This document shows positions 60,743-64,000 of a stretch of 64,000 nt of DNA, one piece after another (the stretch's first letter is position 1; every line of letters starts with the position of its first letter). The translations under genes and the position numbers were made by a program. This DNA is from JADGHX01 sp037200125 (GTDB lineage: Bacteria; Pseudomonadota; Gammaproteobacteria; Steroidobacterales; Steroidobacteraceae). The stretch lies in the NCBI GenBank assembly GCA_037200125.1, contig JBBCGS010000003.1:434001-498000 (forward strand), read 5' to 3'. The notes under the pieces were generated by a model. The model worked only from the letters and a program-made list of their open reading frames with translations. It made no database searches and was not told where the DNA came from.

Positions 60743-62463
60743 GGAGTCACCGCGAATGCCCGGCAAATCTGATCGAGCTTCTCGCGGACTTCCGGATGCA
60801 CATCCTCGGGCGCGAATGTCTGCGCGATTTCGGCGAAGCGGCTCTTGGGGAACTCTGGCAGCCCTGCTTCATGCAGCCACGCAGGCAGCGTCGTTTCGCT
60901 GGCCTTGATTGTGCGCATGTAGTTCTCGACCAGCTCGTTCGTTGCTGTCGGATCGGCAGCAAAACCTTCTCCGAACAGGTTGACGATTGCCGCCCCCATT
61001 GCGTTCACCGCCGTCGCAGCTGCGGCCTCGCCGCCCAACTGCAGTTGCAGAAAACGCCGCAATCCGGACGGGTGCAACAAATAGCTCTCTATCTCGTAAC
61101 GGCGCCAGCGCAGGCGCTGCATCGCGCTTGCGTCTCCGGTGACGCGATCCTGCGCTCCGTTCTGTGAATCGCCATCGAGCAATTCGAGCGCGGGAAGGTT
61201 GGGGCGCACGAGCTTCATCATTTCCCAATGCTTCTGCGGCTTGAAATCGCCCAATCCATCCGGCAGCGGTGCCTTGAAACGCTTCCACATAACTTCCGTC
61301 TCAAGAAGACGCAGCGCCGGATGTGCGAGCACGCGCGCGAATGCGCGTAACAGCTCCATGTCCGTGTAGTCCTCGACATAGAGAACGCCGCGCGCACTAT
61401 CGGCCTGCATCAAATCGGAATGGCTCAGCGCCGAGAGCGAGTCAATGAGCTTCGCCTTTTCTTCATTGTCCGCCAGCAGGCGCGGCGTGTGAAACATCAG
61501 GCACAATCGCTGCGGGTCGACAGCGTCGATCAGAACCTCCGAATGCGTGGCGATCAACAACTGCGAGCCGCTGGTGACGGCTACGTCGCGCAACTCGCTG
61601 TAGATCGCGTCCTGCAGAAACAGGTGCAGATGCGCGTCCGGCTCGTCCAGAAGGATGACATTGCCAGTGCGCGTGTGCAGCAACGCCAACAACATCAATA
61701 TCTGCTGGAAGCCGGCACCCGCGCTGGCAATATCGAACCGCTGCGTGCCATCAAGTGGCCGATACTCGACGCGCAGGACAGGACCGGTCTGCGGCGGAAG
61801 CAGCTCGACGTTGAAAAGCCGTTTGATCGAGGCTGTCAGCGCCCCCCATGCCGTCTCATTGTTATTGGCGATTAGCAACAGATTTCGCAGGACGTCACCG
61901 GGTCTGCCCTGCGCGAGCAGGTCATCGATCGCGGCCGTATCCGCATACCGCCGCTCCTCGCGTGAAATGCCGCTCATCGTCGGCACAATTGTGGTGCGCA
62001 CCGGGTGTTGACGCAGCCAGTCGAGATTATCTCCCGAGGTTGTCCATGTCGGCCGCACCTTGAGCTGAACCGGCGAGTCGTACTCGAATTCGACGCCGAT
62101 ACTCCTCCCGTCGACGGTCAATTCCACAACCACAGGCTGATTTGTTGCGCGATCCTTAAACAGCAGATCAAAGCTGACGAGGGGAATTGCCGAGAACGCC
62201 AGCCGCTCGATGACTTGGCGCTTGTATCCGTTGCGCGCATTGAAATCGCCAAGCTCCATCCAGCGCCGAACAGCAAGGTCCCATGCCGCAATCGCCTGCA
62301 ACACAGTGGTCTTGCCTGAGTTGTTCGGACCTGCGAACACGACGTGCTCGGGAATGCTGATCGTTACCTCGCCGAAGCGCTTGAATCGTTGCAGCCGAAC
62401 CCGTTGGATGCGCGGCGACTTTGGGGGCGCCGTCTGCACCACCGGCGCGCCGAGGTCGGTCAT
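60739..62463 (-). CDS. OLD-like ATPase with TOPRIM-type C-terminus
   Basis: 574 residues. Walker A is VFAGPNNSGKTTVLQA at about 42-57; the ABC-type signature region is IASAGAGFQQILMLLALLH, and Walker B with switch are NVILLDEPDAHLHLF and LLIATHSEVLID. From about residue 350 a TOPRIM-like part follows: GVLYVEDYTDMELLRAF with the Glu, and LELLDGDSQN with the acidic pair. This layout is that of OLD-family nuclease/ATPases used in phage defence. Its stop and start overlap res and mod as ATGA, so the three proteins are made together. Nuclease activity is inferred from motifs only. Confidence 0.85.
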   Translation of the reverse strand: MTDLGAPVVQTAPPKSPRIQRVRLQRFKRFGEVTISIPEHVVFAGPNNSGKTTVLQAIAAWDLAVRRWMELGDFNARNGYKRQVIERLAFSAIPLVSFDLLFKDRATNQPVVVELTVDGRSIGVEFEYDSPVQLKVRPTWTTSGDNLDWLRQHPVRTTIVPTMSGISREERRYADTAAIDDLLAQGRPGDVLRNLLLIANNNETAWGALTASIKRLFNVELLPPQTGPVLRVEYRPLDGTQRFDIASAGAGFQQILMLLALLHTRTGNVILLDEPDAHLHLFLQDAIYSELRDVAVTSGSQLLIATHSEVLIDAVDPQRLCLMFHTPRLLADNEEKAKLIDSLSALSHSDLMQADSARGVLYVEDYTDMELLRAFARVLAHPALRLLETEVMWKRFKAPLPDGLGDFKPQKHWEMMKLVRPNLPALELLDGDSQNGAQDRVTGDASAMQRLRWRRYEIESYLLHPSGLRRFLQLQLGGEAAAATAVNAMGAAIVNLFGEGFAADPTATNELVENYMRTIKASETTLPAWLHEAGLPEFPKSRFAEIAQTFAPEDVHPEVREKLDQICRAFAVTP

Positions 62464-64000
62464 ACGGCCCCCAGTTTCTTCACCACGAGCAATTCATTGC
62501 CGCGATCGTCGATGACCTTCACCGCGATCTGGTTCTGGTCGCCAGCGGTGAACGGAGTCGATGTCGTGCCGGAGAGGTGATCCCACACTGACGCGTCGAA
62601 CTCGGCCTTGAGCGCGCGCTTGATGTTGTCCCAGGCCGCGGTGCGCGGGAAAAAGGCTTGGCAGACGTGGAACACCATGCCGTTGTAGTTCGTGTCGAGC
62701 AGCCAAGCCGGCACATTGTCGCCTTTGCGCGAGTCGACTTTCTGCTCGATCGGGTCGTACACGTCGAGGCCGCGCAACTCGGCTTCGTACCAGGCGTCGC
62801 CGGTATCGGGCGCGTCAGCCGGCTTCCCGGCCTTGCGCACGGCGACATCGGGCTGCCCGCACACCGAGAAAATCTGCGAGGAACGCAAGTTCTTGAGCAG
62901 GTCGCCCATCAACACGTCGGGCGTGGCCTGGACGTAGGTGGCCGGAACGCCGAGCTGGTCAGCGTGTTCGAGGTACTCGCGTGCGCGCGGCTCAATGCCA
63001 AATCCGACGACATACAGATGAGCATAGCCACGGCTCTTCATCGAGGCTTCGTCGTGCGCCTCGCGCACGATTCGCTCGCTAAGCGAGCCGTTCTCGGGGC
63101 CGAACAGCAGCGCGACGATGCGTCCAAGGTTCCTCGGTTCCTCGACGCGCAGCTGCGTCTGCGCCACGTGGTCAACTTCGGGCACGTTGGAATCGGGTGG
63201 AACTTCGTAGGCTTCGGCAGAGAGTACCAGCGCCTGCGAGGGCCGGCGGATGCGCGCGAGACGGATCGTGCGGCCGACCAGATGCAGTACCGGCGAGGCG
63301 CGCAGGATGGCGAGCATGCGCTCGGTCCAGTCGGCATCTGCGCCGAGGTCCTCGACTTCACCGTCGGCGCCGTAGGCCACCGGTAAGGTCGCCTCCACTA
63401 CGAAGCGGCCGGTGAGGCGCGTCACGCCCTTCTTTACCTCGGGCCGATCCACCAGCACTTCCATCTTCGGCGGCTCGTTGTTGGCGATGGAGCCGAGCGT
63501 GATATGCGGCACGAGCCCGCCGATTTCCTCACCATTCCTGTTCTGCTTGCGCTGGTAGACAAAACCGCCGGCCGGCCCGCGGGACGGCTGCTTCAATTCG
63601 TAGTACGGAAACGTCGCTGTCAACAGGCGCTGGCGCGCGAGCGCGAGCGGCACGCGCGAAGTATCGGTCGTGATCCAGCGCCGGCCCCATTGCTCGGCGA
63701 CATAGGCTGTCGTACCCGAGCCGCAGGTCGGATCGAGCACAAGGTCGCCAGGATCGGTGGTCATCAGGATGCAGCGTTGAATAGCTTTGGGTGTCGTCTG
63801 AACGACGTAGTACTTCTCTTCACCGAAACCACCTGTTCCGGTGTCCGTCCAAAGCGCCTTTAGCGGCTGCACCGGGAAATCATCGATGAATCTAACGTAG
63901 CCAAGCGTGTTTCCCAGAACCTGTAAACGACGCTCGCCCGTCAGTTTTTCCAAGCCTTCCCTTGTGGTCTTCCAGCATTTGTCAGAGCCTGGATGGAATA
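62460..64000 (-). CDS. mod: Type III DNA methyltransferase Mod-like subunit (partial)
   Basis: At least 513 residues; the N-terminal part is beyond the right edge, the frame being open to base 64000. The visible part starts with FHPGSDKCWKTTREGLEKLT and the SAM-binding motif LVLDPTCGSGTTAYVAEQWG, the C-terminal half of a beta-class N6-adenine/N4-cytosine methyltransferase; the DPPY motif should lie outside the window. A long C-terminal region follows with no recognised motif, including AHLYVVGFGIEPRAREYLEH. It modifies host DNA and gives specificity to Res. Translationally coupled to the OLD-like gene. Confidence 0.9.
   Translation of the reverse strand, partial: FHPGSDKCWKTTREGLEKLTGERRLQVLGNTLGYVRFIDDFPVQPLKALWTDTGTGGFGEEKYYVVQTTPKAIQRCILMTTDPGDLVLDPTCGSGTTAYVAEQWGRRWITTDTSRVPLALARQRLLTATFPYYELKQPSRGPAGGFVYQRKQNRNGEEIGGLVPHITLGSIANNEPPKMEVLVDRPEVKKGVTRLTGRFVVEATLPVAYGADGEVEDLGADADWTERMLAILRASPVLHLVGRTIRLARIRRPSQALVLSAEAYEVPPDSNVPEVDHVAQTQLRVEEPRNLGRIVALLFGPENGSLSERIVREAHDEASMKSRGYAHLYVVGFGIEPRAREYLEHADQLGVPATYVQATPDVLMGDLLKNLRSSQIFSVCGQPDVAVRKAGKPADAPDTGDAWYEAELRGLDVYDPIEQKVDSRKGDNVPAWLLDTNYNGMVFHVCQAFFPRTAAWDNIKRALKAEFDASVWDHLSGTTSTPFTAGDQNQIAVKVIDDRGNELLVVKKLGAV

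Noticed and set aside
1..64000. CRISPR arrays, insertion sequences, rRNA genes and recombinase genes
   Set aside because: No regularly spaced repeats, transposase motifs, rRNA-like sequence or tyrosine/serine recombinase motifs were seen anywhere in the window.

Overview
The window looks like GC-rich chromosome of a gammaproteobacterium. The left edge carries rplY and prs read leftwards with tRNA-Gln sequence just upstream of prs, an arrangement known from gammaproteobacteria where the intact order is ispE, tRNA-Gln, prs, rplY. Here the tRNA is reduced to its 3' end and ispE is absent from the 62 kb that follow, so the locus seems to be split by accessory DNA. The genus cannot be told from what is visible; the mix of c-di-GMP signalling, spore-coat-U pili, RND efflux and OmpA proteins suits an environmental species. 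Layout: 1-1.3 kb rplY, prs and tRNA-Gln remnant 1. 1.8-6.4 kb (minus) an unusual chaperone/outer-membrane-barrel cluster with two small exported proteins. 6.6-15.3 kb (minus) five overlapping signalling genes: GGDEF/EAL protein, histidine kinase, response regulator with a decayed HD-GYP domain, hybrid kinase broken by two frameshifts, and a diguanylate cyclase response regulator. 15.5-17.2 kb a PAS protein and a MarR regulator. 17.8-23.2 kb (plus) a Csu-type chaperone-usher pilus operon. 23.3-27.1 kb (minus) an operon for a FecI-type sigma factor, a FecR anti-sigma factor, a small helical protein and an outer-membrane protein that fuses a FecA-like STN domain to an OmpW-like barrel and an OmpA tail. 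27.9-31.6 kb a five-PAS hybrid kinase. 31.8-39.2 kb a TetR-controlled RND efflux system with a repeated operator. 39.4-44.1 kb (minus) CHASE2 kinase, FecR/LysM protein and OmpR-type regulator, coupled by 4-base overlaps. 44.3-48.2 kb an envelope/osmotic cluster with DUF481, YidB, MscL, OmpA, LysM and lipoprotein genes. 48.5-53.6 kb YjdM, AraC and MarR regulators, two alpha/beta hydrolases and a Fic protein. 53.7-56.9 kb a small segment bounded by tRNA-Gln remnants 2 and 3, holding a Tat-exported thiamine-diphosphate enzyme and a cytochrome c. 57.6 kb to the right end a mod / OLD-like ATPase / res defence operon. How the parts relate: three direct repeats of the tRNA-Gln(UUG) 3' end at 1.25, 53.66 and 56.94 kb suggest successive or tandem integrations at this tRNA, although no recombinase gene is visible. 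Gene relics (quinoprotein dehydrogenase, possible FMN dehydrogenase, a lipoprotein copy, a truncated exported protein, a broken small gene) show repeated rearrangement. The points most worth pursuing are the mod/OLD-like/res operon, the STN-OmpW-OmpA signalling protein, the divergent chaperone/barrel cluster and the stacked tRNA-Gln repeats.
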